29,359 bases of DNA from JACMLX01 sp031374935 (GCA_031374935.1 JANMHB010000023.1:1-29359), one strand, 5' to 3'. Positions 1 to 8,642 are shown, counted from the stretch's first letter. Notes: generated by a model not told the origin, from the letters alone. Program-made: numbers and translations.

Positions 1-162
1 GGGAGGGGCGAGCGACGCTCGCCGGAAATGTGGAGCGAGACTCGCACGCTCATCGTGGTTCACGACGGCGACCGCCGTTCGAAATAACCATGACGGGCGG
101 GAAGGTACACAGTGGGTTCCCCTGCGCAACAGGCGGGCGTCACCCCCAGCGCACGGCCAGCG
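1..162. other. Gene-free left edge with two short hairpins
   Basis: No convincing coding frame is seen downstream of the nfo stop codon. Two short perfect inverted repeats are visible: GGCGAGC/GCTCGCC with a 3-nt loop at 7-23, and ACGGCG/CGCCGT around 64-77. Neither is followed by a T-run on either strand, so calling them intrinsic terminators is not justified. Confidence 0.35.
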
Positions 163-1059
163 TCACGCGTCCGCGTCGAACGAGCGGAGGAGCGCAACCA
201 TCCGCAGGTCGTCGGGATCGGCACTCGGGTCGTCATCGGCCAGCAGTTCGATGGCCTGCGGCGTCTCCAGCAGCAGGGGAATGCCCAGCGTGCGGGGGTC
301 GGAGAGCAGCCACCGGAACGCGTCCGCGCCGATCGCGCCTTCGCCAATCAGCAGATGCCGGTCCTTGTTCGATCCCAGCGCGCCAAGGCTGTCGTTCAGG
401 TGCAGGAATGCCGGCGGCTCGCCACACGCCTGCTCGAACGCGTCGAGCACTGCCACGCACGCCTCCCGCGACGCACTGATATCGTATCCTGACGCAAATA
501 AATGACAGGTGTCGAGGCCGTACCCGGCCCGGCGTCGCAGCGCCGGCGGCAGCGCCGCCAGGATGCCGGCCACTTCGTCCACCGTCCGGCCAATCGTCGT
601 GCCGGCACCAGCGCTGTTCTCCACCAGCAGCTTCGTCTGGCCGTCGATCGTCTCCAGTGCCCGCGTCATCGCGCGCGCCACGCGCGACACGCCGGCGGCG
701 CGATCCTGGTCGGTGGCGGCGCCCGGATGAAAGCACACGCCGCGCACCTGCAGCGCCGTGCTGCGCTCGAGTTCCTTCGTCAGCGCCGTTGTCGCGCGTT
801 CCCACTTTTCCGCGTCGGGCGTTGCACAATTGAGCACGTAGCCGGCATGGACGATCACGGCATCGCGGGTGATCCCGGCCTCGGCCAGTGCGGCATGAAA
901 CGCTGCGACGCGCTCAGGCTTCACACTCGCTTTCTCGTTGTAGAACTTGGGAACGGCGCTGAAGATCTGCAGCGCCGTCATGCCCGCGTTGCCAGCGCGT
1001 CGCGCCGCCATTGGAATTCCACCCGCGTCAATCGTGTGCGCGCCGATCAGCCGTGGCAT
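163..1059 (-). CDS. nfo: Deoxyribonuclease IV (AP endonuclease, Nfo/EndoIV family)
   Basis: This is a 298-aa, full-length endonuclease IV, the zinc-dependent AP endonuclease of base-excision repair that cuts 5' of abasic sites. All nine metal ligands of the E. coli enzyme have counterparts here: H71 (VIVHAGY), H111 (CFHPGAA), E147 (LLVENSAG), D183 and H186 (GLDTCHLFASGYD), H220 (FLHLNDS), D233 and H235 (NKDRHLLIGEG) and E265 (LLLETP). The longer frame reaches upstream to 1152, but homology begins at MPRLIGAHT, so the ATG at 1059 is chosen. It lies 17 bp after the stop of the upstream lipoprotein gene on the same strand. No clear SD precedes it, so cotranscription and coupling are plausible. 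The family assignment is secure; only the start is slightly uncertain. Confidence 0.95.
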   Translation of the reverse strand: MPRLIGAHTIDAGGIPMAARRAGNAGMTALQIFSAVPKFYNEKASVKPERVAAFHAALAEAGITRDAVIVHAGYVLNCATPDAEKWERATTALTKELERSTALQVRGVCFHPGAATDQDRAAGVSRVARAMTRALETIDGQTKLLVENSAGAGTTIGRTVDEVAGILAALPPALRRRAGYGLDTCHLFASGYDISASREACVAVLDAFEQACGEPPAFLHLNDSLGALGSNKDRHLLIGEGAIGADAFRWLLSDPRTLGIPLLLETPQAIELLADDDPSADPDDLRMVALLRSFDADA

Positions 1060-1076
1060 GTGCGAATCCGTGAAGG

Positions 1077-1916
1077 TTAGCGCGCCACGATCTGCGCGCG
1101 ACGCAGGAGAAACGCACTCCCGGATTGGGAGACTTCCGTCCACCCCACCCACAGCTGCCGGTCCGAGAGGCGCACGATCTGCGGTGCCGAGGCGTGCTGT
1201 GAACTGGTGCTCACCGGTATCAGTCGCGCGGTCTGCTCGAAGAGATGCCCCGAGGTGAACGACACACTCATCGCAATCCGCCCGAGATCACTGTTCGGGT
1301 CTTCGTACGCCATCACCACGGTGTCGGCGCGACTGGCCACCGCCACGCGCGAAGGCTTCTCGCCATAGACGATCGCGATCGGGGGCTCGAAGCGCTGCAG
1401 TCGCGGATCCATCAGGTGCGAATAGAACAACCCCGGCCCTTCGGGAGCGACCATGAAATAGCCGATGTGGACGTACCCGCGCACACTGTCGACGGTGATC
1501 GCCGGCGCTGGTCGGGCGCACCCGAGCTGCGCCCGGTCGACCGAATCGACCATCAGGCGCTGCAGCGTGGCACCGGCGGAATCGCGCTGCTCGGCCACCA
1601 GTCCGGCGCTGCTGTCGGCGCGGATCTGCCACCAGGCGGACCAGCGGCTGCCGCGCATCAACGGCACCTCGACGCGGGAGCCCGGGCACATGGCGGGCAC
1701 CGTCGCCGCGGCGGCCGCGACCGAGGAATCGGTCACGTCGGCGCGACCGACCTGCACCTCCGGCGTCGCGCCCGGCATCCAGCGCGCGCCGTACCGGGCG
1801 AGTGTGTCCACGCCGGCGGCGATCGGAACCGGGCCCTCCCACTCCACCGGCGGGGCGTCCCAGGTACAGCCGGTGACGAGCACGGCAAGCGTCATGAGTC
1901 GGTTGAGCGCTGACAT
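1077..1916 (-). CDS. Putative lipoprotein of unknown function
   Basis: This 279-aa protein starts with a short signal sequence and a lipobox, VTGC, with Cys17 as the probable lipidated residue. An alternative ATG at codon 8 would leave only nine residues before the Cys. The rest is a secreted-type sequence with no recognised catalytic motif. The C-terminal half has recurring hydrophobic stretches of the type VAVASRADTVVMAY and QLWVGWTEV, reminiscent of beta-propeller blades (sialidase/BNR-like), but this is only an impression. No SD is visible; TAGATT lies 6 nt upstream of the ATG (1923-1928 on the + strand), suggesting a leaderless transcript. It is followed 17 bp later by nfo. Function unknown. 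Confidence 0.8.
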   Translation of the reverse strand: MSALNRLMTLAVLVTGCTWDAPPVEWEGPVPIAAGVDTLARYGARWMPGATPEVQVGRADVTDSSVAAAAATVPAMCPGSRVEVPLMRGSRWSAWWQIRADSSAGLVAEQRDSAGATLQRLMVDSVDRAQLGCARPAPAITVDSVRGYVHIGYFMVAPEGPGLFYSHLMDPRLQRFEPPIAIVYGEKPSRVAVASRADTVVMAYEDPNSDLGRIAMSVSFTSGHLFEQTARLIPVSTSSQHASAPQIVRLSDRQLWVGWTEVSQSGSAFLLRRAQIVAR

Positions 1917-1922
1917 GGGCGC

Positions 1923-1928
1923 AATCTA
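1923..1928 (-). promoter_or_regulatory. Candidate -10 box of a leaderless promoter
   Basis: TAGATT on the minus strand ends 6 nt before the lipoprotein ATG, and no SD is present. No good -35 is seen. It is supported mainly by the same arrangement at four other genes in the window. Confidence 0.35.
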
Positions 1929-2019
1929 CGCAATCCAGCCGCGGTCTCACTTCGGCTAGCTTTGGGAATTCGGTCACGCGTGCGCCGCGTGGCCAAGGCC
2001 CATCCCTTCCTGCACTCCC

Positions 2020-3678
2020 ATGACGCCTCCTATCGTCGCGCCCGCCGGAGCATCTCAGTTCGCCGGCTCACGCCGGATCCCCGCGCCAATCAACGAGCCG
2101 GTCAAGAACTACGCGCCCAATTCCGCCGAGCGCACCGAACTGCAGGCGCGACTGGCCAGCATGTCGGCCGAGCGCGCCGAGATCCCGGTGGTGATCGGCG
2201 GCAAGCGGATCTTCACCGGCAACAAGGGCACGCAGGTGATGCCGCATGCGCATCGCCATGTGGTCGCCGACTGGCACAAGGCCGGCACGGAGGAGGTCAA
2301 CGCTGCCATCACGGCGGCCACCGCGGCGCAGAAGGAATGGGCGGCCTGGAGCTGGGAAGACCGGTGTGGCGTCTTCCTCAAGGCCGCCGAGCTGCTCACC
2401 ACGACCCGGCGTGCAACGCTCAACGCGGCCACCATGCTCGGCCAGTCGAAAACGGTCCACCAGGCCGAGATCGATGCCGCCTGCGAGCTGATCGACTTCT
2501 GGCGTTTCAACGCCGCGTTTGCGCAGGAGATCTACGCCGAGCAGCCGATCAGCACGAACGCGACCTGGAATCAGTCGGACTACCGCCCACTGGAAGGGTT
2601 CGTGTATGCCGTCTCGCCGTTCAACTTCACGGCGATCGGTGGCAACCTGGCCGGCGCGCCAGCGATGATGGGAAATACTGTGCTCTGGAAGCCAGCGTCG
2701 ACGGCAGTGCTCTCCGGCTGGATCGTGATGCAGATCCTCGAGGAAGCGGGACTCCCGCCGGGCGTGATCAACTTCCTGCCGGGCGACGCGGCGGCCATCT
2801 CGAACACCGTGCTCACCCATCGCGATCTGGCCGGGGTGCATTTCACCGGGAGCACGGGCGTGTTCAACGGCATGTGGGAAACGATCGGACGCAACATGGG
2901 CGGCTACCGCAGCTATCCGCGCATCGTGGGCGAGACGGGGGGCAAGGACTTCATCGTGGCCCATCCCTCGGCCGACCCGCTGGCGCTGGCGGTCGCCATC
3001 GTCCGTGGCGCGTTCGAGTATCAGGGGCAGAAGTGTTCCGCTGCCAGCCGCGTCTACGTGCCAAAGTCACTCTGGCCGACGGTGCGGGATCACGTGGCGC
3101 AGATGACCAGCGAGATCAACGTCGGCGATGTGCGCGACTTCTCGAACTTCATGGGTGCCGTGATCGACAAGCGGGCCTTCGACAAGCACTCCGAGTATCT
3201 CGCCCTGGCACACAAGGAATGCGAAGTGATCACGGGTGGCACGGCCGATGACGCGATCGGCTACTTCGTCCAGCCAACGCTGGTCCGCACGGACGACCCG
3301 TCGCACCGCATGCTGAACGAGGAAATCTTCGGCCCGATCATCACCGCCTTTGTGTACGACGATGACAAGTGGCTCGACACGCTGCACCTGGTCGATCGGA
3401 CCAGCCCGTACGCGCTGACCGGCGCGGTCTGGGCACGTGAGAAGCAGGCGGTGCTGGATGCGATGTCGGTGCTCCGAAATGCGGCAGGCAACTTCTACAT
3501 CAACGACAAGCCGACCGGCGCCGTGGTCGGGCAGCAGCCGTTCGGTGGGGCACGCGCATCGGGCACCAACGACAAGGCCGGCTCGAAGATGAACCTGCTG
3601 CGGTGGGTGAGCGCCCGCTCGCTGAAGGAGACCTTCGTTCCGCCAACCGACTGGCGCTATCCGTTCCTCGCCGAATGA
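2020..3678 (+). CDS. pruA: L-glutamate gamma-semialdehyde (delta-1-pyrroline-5-carboxylate) dehydrogenase
   Basis: This 552-aa aldehyde dehydrogenase oxidises glutamate-semialdehyde/P5C to glutamate with NAD+, the second step of proline catabolism. The N-terminal segment NEPVKNYAPNSAERTEL and the motif GETGGKDFIVAHPSAD are characteristic of the stand-alone, ALDH4A1-like P5CDH group rather than the PutA domain. The catalytic general base is Glu305 (GETGGK) and the nucleophile is Cys339 (GQKCSAAS). FTGSTG (residues 275-280) is in the cofactor-binding region. Length is close to the approximately 560 residues of eukaryotic homologues, so it appears complete. No proline dehydrogenase is encoded in the window. 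No SD is seen before the ATG. The stop overlaps the next start (ATGA), so the PhzF-like gene is translationally coupled. Confidence 0.94.
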   Translation: MTPPIVAPAGASQFAGSRRIPAPINEPVKNYAPNSAERTELQARLASMSAERAEIPVVIGGKRIFTGNKGTQVMPHAHRHVVADWHKAGTEEVNAAITAATAAQKEWAAWSWEDRCGVFLKAAELLTTTRRATLNAATMLGQSKTVHQAEIDAACELIDFWRFNAAFAQEIYAEQPISTNATWNQSDYRPLEGFVYAVSPFNFTAIGGNLAGAPAMMGNTVLWKPASTAVLSGWIVMQILEEAGLPPGVINFLPGDAAAISNTVLTHRDLAGVHFTGSTGVFNGMWETIGRNMGGYRSYPRIVGETGGKDFIVAHPSADPLALAVAIVRGAFEYQGQKCSAASRVYVPKSLWPTVRDHVAQMTSEINVGDVRDFSNFMGAVIDKRAFDKHSEYLALAHKECEVITGGTADDAIGYFVQPTLVRTDDPSHRMLNEEIFGPIITAFVYDDDKWLDTLHLVDRTSPYALTGAVWAREKQAVLDAMSVLRNAAGNFYINDKPTGAVVGQQPFGGARASGTNDKAGSKMNLLRWVSARSLKETFVPPTDWRYPFLAE

Positions 3679-4616
3679 GTGACGATCGAGACAGCAGCGC
3701 GCCGCTGTTCGTTCACTATTTCACCCTCGACGTCTTCACTGACCAGCGGTTTGGCGGGAACCCGCTGGCAGTGATTCTCGATGGCCGCGGGCTGACCAGC
3801 GCACAGATGCTGCAGGTCACCCGCGAGTTCAACTATTCCGAGACCACGTTCGTGCTGCCAGCGGAAGATCCCGCCACCACCAGGCGTGTGCGGATCTTCA
3901 CGCCTGGCGGCGAGGTCCCGTTCGCCGGGCATCCGACGGTGGGCACGGCCATCGCGCTGGTCTTTTCAGGCGATGCACCGGCGACCAGTGACACCGTGCA
4001 CGTGGTCCTGGGCGAGAACGTCGGCCCGGTGCCCGTCACGGTCCGATTGCGCGATGGTGTGCCGCAATGGGCGCAGCTCTCGACCGCCATGATGCCCGTC
4101 GAACAGCCGGCGATGGAGCGATCGGTGGCGGCCGAGCTACTCGGCCTCGCGCCGTCGGACTTCATGACGACTGACGGCTACGCGCCGACGCCCACCTCGT
4201 GCGGGCTGCCGTTTCTGATCGTGCCACTGGCAAGCCGTGACGCCGTCGCGCGCGCGCGCGTGAACGACGCCGTGTTCGCGCGCACGCTGCGCGGCACCGC
4301 GTGCGCGATGATCATGGTATTTGCGATGGTGCACGACGTGCCAGGCGTGGACATGCACTGTCGCGTGTTCTGCCCGGATGATGGCGTGCCGGAAGATCCG
4401 GCCACCGGCAGCGCCAACGCGGCACTCGGCGGCTATCTCGCGGCACGGACGCCGCGCGCCGGCACACTCCGGTGGGTGTCGCAGCAGGGCATCGAGATGG
4501 GTCGGCCGTCGCGGCTCGAGATCGAAGTCGACAAACGTGCCGAGGGCGGCATCACCGCCGTGCGAGTGGGCGGGAGCGCGGTGCTGATGTCTGAAGGGCG
4601 GCTGCGCGTTCGCTGA
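3675..4616 (+). CDS. PhzF-family isomerase/epimerase-fold protein
   Basis: This 313-aa protein has the diaminopimelate-epimerase-like fold of the PhzF family. Signature segments are FGGNPLAV (27-33), the ETTFV region with the acid/base Glu56, FTPGGEVPFAGHPTVG (75-90), and EDPATGSA (240-247), in which Asp241 aligns with the second conserved acid of PhzF. The start chosen is the ATG at 3675, which overlaps the pruA stop as ATGA; the frame is open further upstream but only inside pruA. PhzF itself isomerises a phenazine precursor, but most family members have unknown substrates. Coupling to P5C dehydrogenase hints at a role near proline or hydroxyproline-type amino-acid metabolism. That role is inference only. 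Confidence 0.9.
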   Translation: MSDDRDSSAPLFVHYFTLDVFTDQRFGGNPLAVILDGRGLTSAQMLQVTREFNYSETTFVLPAEDPATTRRVRIFTPGGEVPFAGHPTVGTAIALVFSGDAPATSDTVHVVLGENVGPVPVTVRLRDGVPQWAQLSTAMMPVEQPAMERSVAAELLGLAPSDFMTTDGYAPTPTSCGLPFLIVPLASRDAVARARVNDAVFARTLRGTACAMIMVFAMVHDVPGVDMHCRVFCPDDGVPEDPATGSANAALGGYLAARTPRAGTLRWVSQQGIEMGRPSRLEIEVDKRAEGGITAVRVGGSAVLMSEGRLRVR

Positions 4617-4621
4617 CGGTC

Positions 4622-4644
4622 GGCGCTGAAGGAGCACCAGCGTC
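4622..4644. terminator. Weak hairpin between convergent genes
   Basis: GGCGCTG and CAGCGTC pair over 7 bp (one G-U) with a 9-nt loop in the 48-bp gap between the convergent PhzF and ATPase stops. There is no T-run, so a bidirectional terminator role is only possible. Confidence 0.25.
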
Positions 4645-4664
4645 AACGCTGTCGCCCGTTCGCG

Positions 4665-5543
4665 TCACGAGCGAAGGTTGCGCAGATACCGCTCCGGATC
4701 CGCAAGAAAGTCCCGCGTGAGTCGCACATGGTCCGTCTGGTCCCACGGCACTGCTGCAATCGGCGTCTCATCGAAGCTGTAGATCCGCGCGCCCGGGAAC
4801 GAGAGCAGCAGCGGCGAGTGCGTGGCGATGATGAACTGCGCCCCGTCGGCGACGAGATCGAACATCATGGCCAGCAACGCCAACTGACGTTGCGGCGACA
4901 GCGCCGCTTCCGGCTCGTCCATGAGATACAGCCCGCGCGGTACGAGTCGCTGCTGGAAGAAGTTGAGAAACGCTTCACCGTGCGACTTCGCATCCGGGTC
5001 GGCACCGTAGCGACGGTCCATGTCTGCCATGCTCGCCTCGAGCGGACCCATCGCCAGCGCCCTGGCATGTGCCGAACGATCGGCGTACTCCGCTTCCATC
5101 CGCTCGAGCGTCGACTGAAACTCGGCCCGTTCACGCTTGAGCAGGTGCTGAAAACCGAAGAAGTCCTCCGCCCGCAGGAAGAATCCGCGGTTGTTCCGCG
5201 TGCGCCAGGTGAGCGTGAGCGCCCGCGACAGCCACAGCTGATCGACCAGCGTCGGATCATCCATGGCGCGACCCGCCGCACCGGCCGACGGCAATGCCGC
5301 CGCGATCGCAATCGCCTCGAGCACGGTCGACTTGCCCGAGCCGTTCTCTCCCACGAAACAGACCACCGGTGCATCGAGGTCGAGCGACGTCATCGACGAG
5401 ATGGTGGGTACCGAGAACGGAAACCGCGTCGGATCGGCCCATCTGGGCAGCGAGTAGCTGACCCGCACCAGCTGCGGGTCGCCATTGCGACAATCTGACG
5501 CGGGCGTCGCCGTCGTGCGGCGACGAGGAGCCCGTGGCGGCAT
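4665..5543 (-). CDS. Predicted AAA/ABC-type ATPase (COG3910-like)
   Basis: This 292-aa soluble ATPase has an ABC/SMC-like nucleotide-binding fold. Walker A is GENGSGKST (65-73). An SHGEAF segment at 187-192 occupies the signature-motif position. Walker B is GLYLMDEPEAALSP (204-217), with Asp209 and Glu210. The H-loop histidine is His242 in IIATHSPLLL. The charged helical stretch between about 130 and 180 is too short for a long SMC arm. No membrane or DNA-binding domain is fused. Homologues are usually described only as predicted ATPases. The start at 5543 lies 4 bp after the panD stop on the same strand, so the two are probably cotranscribed. An internal start nearer VRVSYSLPRW is possible because the first 25 residues look unstructured. 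Confidence 0.86.
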   Translation of the reverse strand: MPPRAPRRRTTATPASDCRNGDPQLVRVSYSLPRWADPTRFPFSVPTISSMTSLDLDAPVVCFVGENGSGKSTVLEAIAIAAALPSAGAAGRAMDDPTLVDQLWLSRALTLTWRTRNNRGFFLRAEDFFGFQHLLKRERAEFQSTLERMEAEYADRSAHARALAMGPLEASMADMDRRYGADPDAKSHGEAFLNFFQQRLVPRGLYLMDEPEAALSPQRQLALLAMMFDLVADGAQFIIATHSPLLLSFPGARIYSFDETPIAAVPWDQTDHVRLTRDFLADPERYLRNLRS

Positions 5544-5547
5544 GCGC

Positions 5548-5916
5548 CTACCGGCCGCCAGTGACCTGCGTCATCCGGTTCTTCTCGTCCACGAACACTT
5601 TGCGTGGTTCGTAATCGTCCGCGATTTCGTGCGCCTCGAAGAGACCGAACGCCATGATGATCACCAGGTCGCCGACCTGTGCCATCCGCGCCGCTGCACC
5701 ATTGAGCTTGATCTCACCATTGCCGCGCGCGCCTTCGATGGCGTACGTCTCGAAACGCGCCCCGTTGTTGACGTTCACCACCGCCACTTTCTCGTACGCC
5801 TTGAGGTCGGCCGCATCCAGCAGGTCGCGATCAATGGTCAGCGACCCTTCGTAGTGCAGGTCGGCGTCCGTTACGGTCGCACGATGGATCTTGGCCCGAA
5901 TCATGATTCGCTTCAT
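5548..5916 (-). CDS. panD: Aspartate 1-decarboxylase proenzyme
   Basis: This 122-aa pyruvoyl enzyme makes beta-alanine from L-aspartate for pantothenate and CoA synthesis. The self-cleavage site Gly24-Ser25 (HYEGSLTI) is in the expected position, giving a short beta chain and an alpha chain with an N-terminal pyruvoyl group. Lys9, Arg54 and Tyr58 (ARFETYAI) match the functional residues of the E. coli enzyme, and NGAAARMAQVGDLVIIMAF is the family C-terminal core. The ATG at 5916 (MKRIMIRAKIHRATVT) is chosen over the longer frame to 5988. No SD precedes it; TAGTTT stands 7 nt upstream of the ATG. The following gene on the strand is the COG3910-like ATPase. Confidence 0.96.
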   Translation of the reverse strand: MKRIMIRAKIHRATVTDADLHYEGSLTIDRDLLDAADLKAYEKVAVVNVNNGARFETYAIEGARGNGEIKLNGAAARMAQVGDLVIIMAFGLFEAHEIADDYEPRKVFVDEKNRMTQVTGGR

Positions 5917-5923
5917 GGCAAAA

Positions 5924-5929
5924 AAACTA
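5924..5929 (-). promoter_or_regulatory. Candidate -10 box of panD (leaderless)
   Basis: TAGTTT on the minus strand sits 7 nt before the panD ATG, within a T-rich tract, and there is no SD. No convincing -35 is visible 16-18 nt upstream. Confidence 0.35.
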
Positions 5930-5990
5930 ACGCGGCGATGGGCATGATACGCCCCCCGCCGCGCTGCACTCGACAACCCTTGGGACACCG

Positions 5991-8642
5991 CTAGAAGCGC
6001 GCCCCCAGTGACAGATCGACCCGCGTCCCCTTCCGGGGATAGATCCCACGACTCACATCAGAACGGAACAGACCGTTCGCAAACGATGAACCGAAACCCC
6101 ACCCCGAGATCGGCCGACCGGGTTTGGTGTAATTGCTGCGATCGCCGGCCCAGCCAAGATCGAGGAAGAGCGACCGCTTTGCTGCGGCCGAACCGAAGGC
6201 CAGCTCCGAGCGCGACAGCCAGTAGGTATTCCCGACCCGCGTGCCCGCGATCTGACCGCGAACGGTGCGGAGCCCACCCATGTAGAACTGTCGCTGCACC
6301 GGTACGCTGTCGGTCGCCGTTCCACTGCTCACCGTCTGGCCGAACGACAGCTTCCAGAAGAGTGGCCGCGCGACCGTGACGTCTGCCAGACCACGCGCAT
6401 AGTTGAAGCTGCCGCCCGCGGCCTCAGCACGGATGTCGGTAGTCACCTGCCAGCCTCGCGGATCGAGACCGTAGCTCGCATGCCACTCGCCCGCACCGCC
6501 GCCGACCTGACCTTCGCGCGCGGTGATGTTGTCCAGCATGAATCGCCTGTCCTTGAAGGCATTGGCGAGGTTGAAGTTCCACTGCTTCTCGACGGCGTCG
6601 TGGCGCTCGCCGAAGGCGCGCCAGCTCAACTGGCCGGTGCTGGTCTGCTTCACCCAGGTCAGTTCCGCACCCAGATTGCGATAGTAGAACCCCTCGTCAC
6701 GACCATACAGCAGTGTGGCCAGCGACGACCCGACCGACAGCGGATTCCCGAAGTCGTTGGTGTAGCTCAACCGACGGAACGCCGCCACCTGCAGCGTCTT
6801 CCGGCCGTTGCTGCGCGCGAGGCGAACTTCCGCGTTCGGTTGCCAGTCGGCGATGCCGATTCGCGCGGCGCCGGACGCAGTGTAGCCGGCACCAAGCGGC
6901 CATTTCACCTCGGCGCCGAGCGACAATCCTTCGATCCGATTGTAGCGCTGCTGATTGATCGAGTAGTCGAGCTGCAACGGCTGTGGACCAAACGCAGGCT
7001 GCAACCCAAGACCGAGCGAACTGGCCAGTGCGTCAGCGTCGCGCTGCGAAAAGACTTCCTCGTTGGCATCGTATGGCGATGCCGGCAACTCCTTCGATGT
7101 CGCGAGCGCAGTGGAGTCGCAAGGCAGCTTGAGCCCGTAGCGCAACGCGCCGCTGTAGCGCGTTTGCGTGCGTGTGTAGTAGCCGCCCGACGCCTGGCAC
7201 TCCGCGTCACGAACCCGCCGGCGCTCGGTGCGGACCATGGCGCGATACAGCGAGTCGCCGTAGCGGCGGGTCCTGCGTGCGTCTCGCGAGGAATCGCTTG
7301 ACGCCGGCACCACACGGCCCGCGGTTTGCAGCAGCGAGTCTCGCACGGCAGCCCGGGCATCGCGCTGTCCTTGCACGACGATCTTTCGATAGTCCCGGAA
7401 CAGTGAGTCGCCAAGGAACCGCGTGCGAACGGCCAACGCCGACGTGTCAGCGGCCAACGCCGGCCGCAATCCCATCGCCTTCAGCAGCGAATCCGTGATC
7501 TGAATGCGACGTTGACGGATCACCACCGCATCCATGTCCTCAGTGTCCTCGACATCCTCGCACATCGGGGCACACACCTGCATGCTGGCACTCGTCTGTT
7601 GCGCACGGGCGAGCGCAGGCAAGGGCGGCAACGGCGTCGTACCATCCACATCATCGTACCGATAGCTCTCCTCGACACGAATAGGGATGTGCATGAACAT
7701 CACCTGCGTTTCCCCTTCGGCGCGATTCACCCGCGGCAACCAGAACTTCCCTTCGTACAGCGCGTATTCAACGGTCACCAGCGTGATGTCGAAGCGCATC
7801 GGGTTGATCAAGCCTCGGACGAGCCCTGGTGGTGCGCCTTCCTTCGCCGCTTTCACGCGGGCCGCGCGTCCCGGCGTCGTATCGCGCTCGGCTTCCTCGA
7901 TCTCCTTCTTCACATCGGCCAGCGCCTCGTTCCAGATCTCGATCGGCGCCGAGAGTCGATAGGCGGCACGGACGAGCGAACCGTTGCTGGCGTCGAACCA
8001 GAAACTGCCGACGAGATTGCGCCATTCCGGTCGACGCGCAATGACCTTCAGCTCGCGCAGCGTGAGCGACGAGCCACTGGGCAGCCGAATGCGGATCGAG
8101 TCGCCGATCTGGTAGCGATAGTACGCCTCGCTGCCCAGGGCCAGTGGATGCACGAAGCCTTCCGATTCGTCGACATCCCCCCGCACCGTCGCCATATCGG
8201 TGCCCGGAATCCACAACTGATCGCGGCCCGGGAAGTACGGAACCGGAATCAATTGCGCTGCAACGCCGTTCACATTCACATTCTTCGACATGGGTACCGT
8301 GGTCCGCGACGCCAGCGGTTCGATCCACATGCCCTGACCGCGCCGCCACTTCACGTTCGACGCGTTCTCGGTGCGGAACAGCAGCTTGTTCCGCACCAGT
8401 GCCGACGTCCCCATGTTGACCGTGATGCGTGCCTGGGTCTTGGCATCGTAGCCGCGAAGCGCGGAGTCCTGCGCCGTCCGGGCGTGGCGCGCCAGCGTGA
8501 ACAGGGCCCGGGTGGCGGAGTCGGCGAAGGCGTTGGCCAGCAGTGCCGCGGTCACCGGCCGGCGACGCACCGGATCGGGCTGCGGTGCGGAGGCGACGGG
8601 AGCGGGCTGCTGGAGCAGCAGAAACAGCGCGGAAAGAAGCAT
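5991..8642 (-). CDS. Large outer-membrane beta-barrel protein with Omp85-like C-terminus
   Basis: This 883-aa secreted protein begins with a hydrophobic signal sequence (MLLSALFLLLQQPAPVASA) and ends in a terminal Phe (GARF), typical of outer-membrane barrels. The N-terminal ~330 residues form a periplasmic region with segments such as PYFPGRDQLWIPGTD and LPRVNRAEGE. It recalls the large surface proteins of Bacteroidota (DUF5686-type organisation), but no named domain is certain. The middle ~350-550 is charged and rich in Arg, Asp and Ser. The C-terminal ~270 residues alternate in barrel style and contain GGLRTVRGQIAGTR (789-802), resembling the Omp85/BamA VRG[F/Y] motif with Gln as fourth residue. 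A longer open frame reaches 9011, but the signal peptide fixes the ATG at 8642. No SD is visible. Function could be secretion or assembly, or nutrient uptake. Confidence 0.82.
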   Translation of the reverse strand: MLLSALFLLLQQPAPVASAPQPDPVRRRPVTAALLANAFADSATRALFTLARHARTAQDSALRGYDAKTQARITVNMGTSALVRNKLLFRTENASNVKWRRGQGMWIEPLASRTTVPMSKNVNVNGVAAQLIPVPYFPGRDQLWIPGTDMATVRGDVDESEGFVHPLALGSEAYYRYQIGDSIRIRLPSGSSLTLRELKVIARRPEWRNLVGSFWFDASNGSLVRAAYRLSAPIEIWNEALADVKKEIEEAERDTTPGRAARVKAAKEGAPPGLVRGLINPMRFDITLVTVEYALYEGKFWLPRVNRAEGETQVMFMHIPIRVEESYRYDDVDGTTPLPPLPALARAQQTSASMQVCAPMCEDVEDTEDMDAVVIRQRRIQITDSLLKAMGLRPALAADTSALAVRTRFLGDSLFRDYRKIVVQGQRDARAAVRDSLLQTAGRVVPASSDSSRDARRTRRYGDSLYRAMVRTERRRVRDAECQASGGYYTRTQTRYSGALRYGLKLPCDSTALATSKELPASPYDANEEVFSQRDADALASSLGLGLQPAFGPQPLQLDYSINQQRYNRIEGLSLGAEVKWPLGAGYTASGAARIGIADWQPNAEVRLARSNGRKTLQVAAFRRLSYTNDFGNPLSVGSSLATLLYGRDEGFYYRNLGAELTWVKQTSTGQLSWRAFGERHDAVEKQWNFNLANAFKDRRFMLDNITAREGQVGGGAGEWHASYGLDPRGWQVTTDIRAEAAGGSFNYARGLADVTVARPLFWKLSFGQTVSSGTATDSVPVQRQFYMGGLRTVRGQIAGTRVGNTYWLSRSELAFGSAAAKRSLFLDLGWAGDRSNYTKPGRPISGWGFGSSFANGLFRSDVSRGIYPRKGTRVDLSLGARF

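Noticed and set aside
2068..2964. Long antisense frame inside pruA, and similar long antisense frames in other genes
   Set aside because: These are shadow frames caused by high GC at third codon positions; they are Arg/His/Gly-rich and have no start signals or motifs.
4247..4261. Alternating CG tract as a possible Z-DNA or simple-repeat element
   Set aside because: It encodes Val-Ala-Arg-Ala-Arg-Val in frame within the PhzF gene and is expected from GC-rich codon use.
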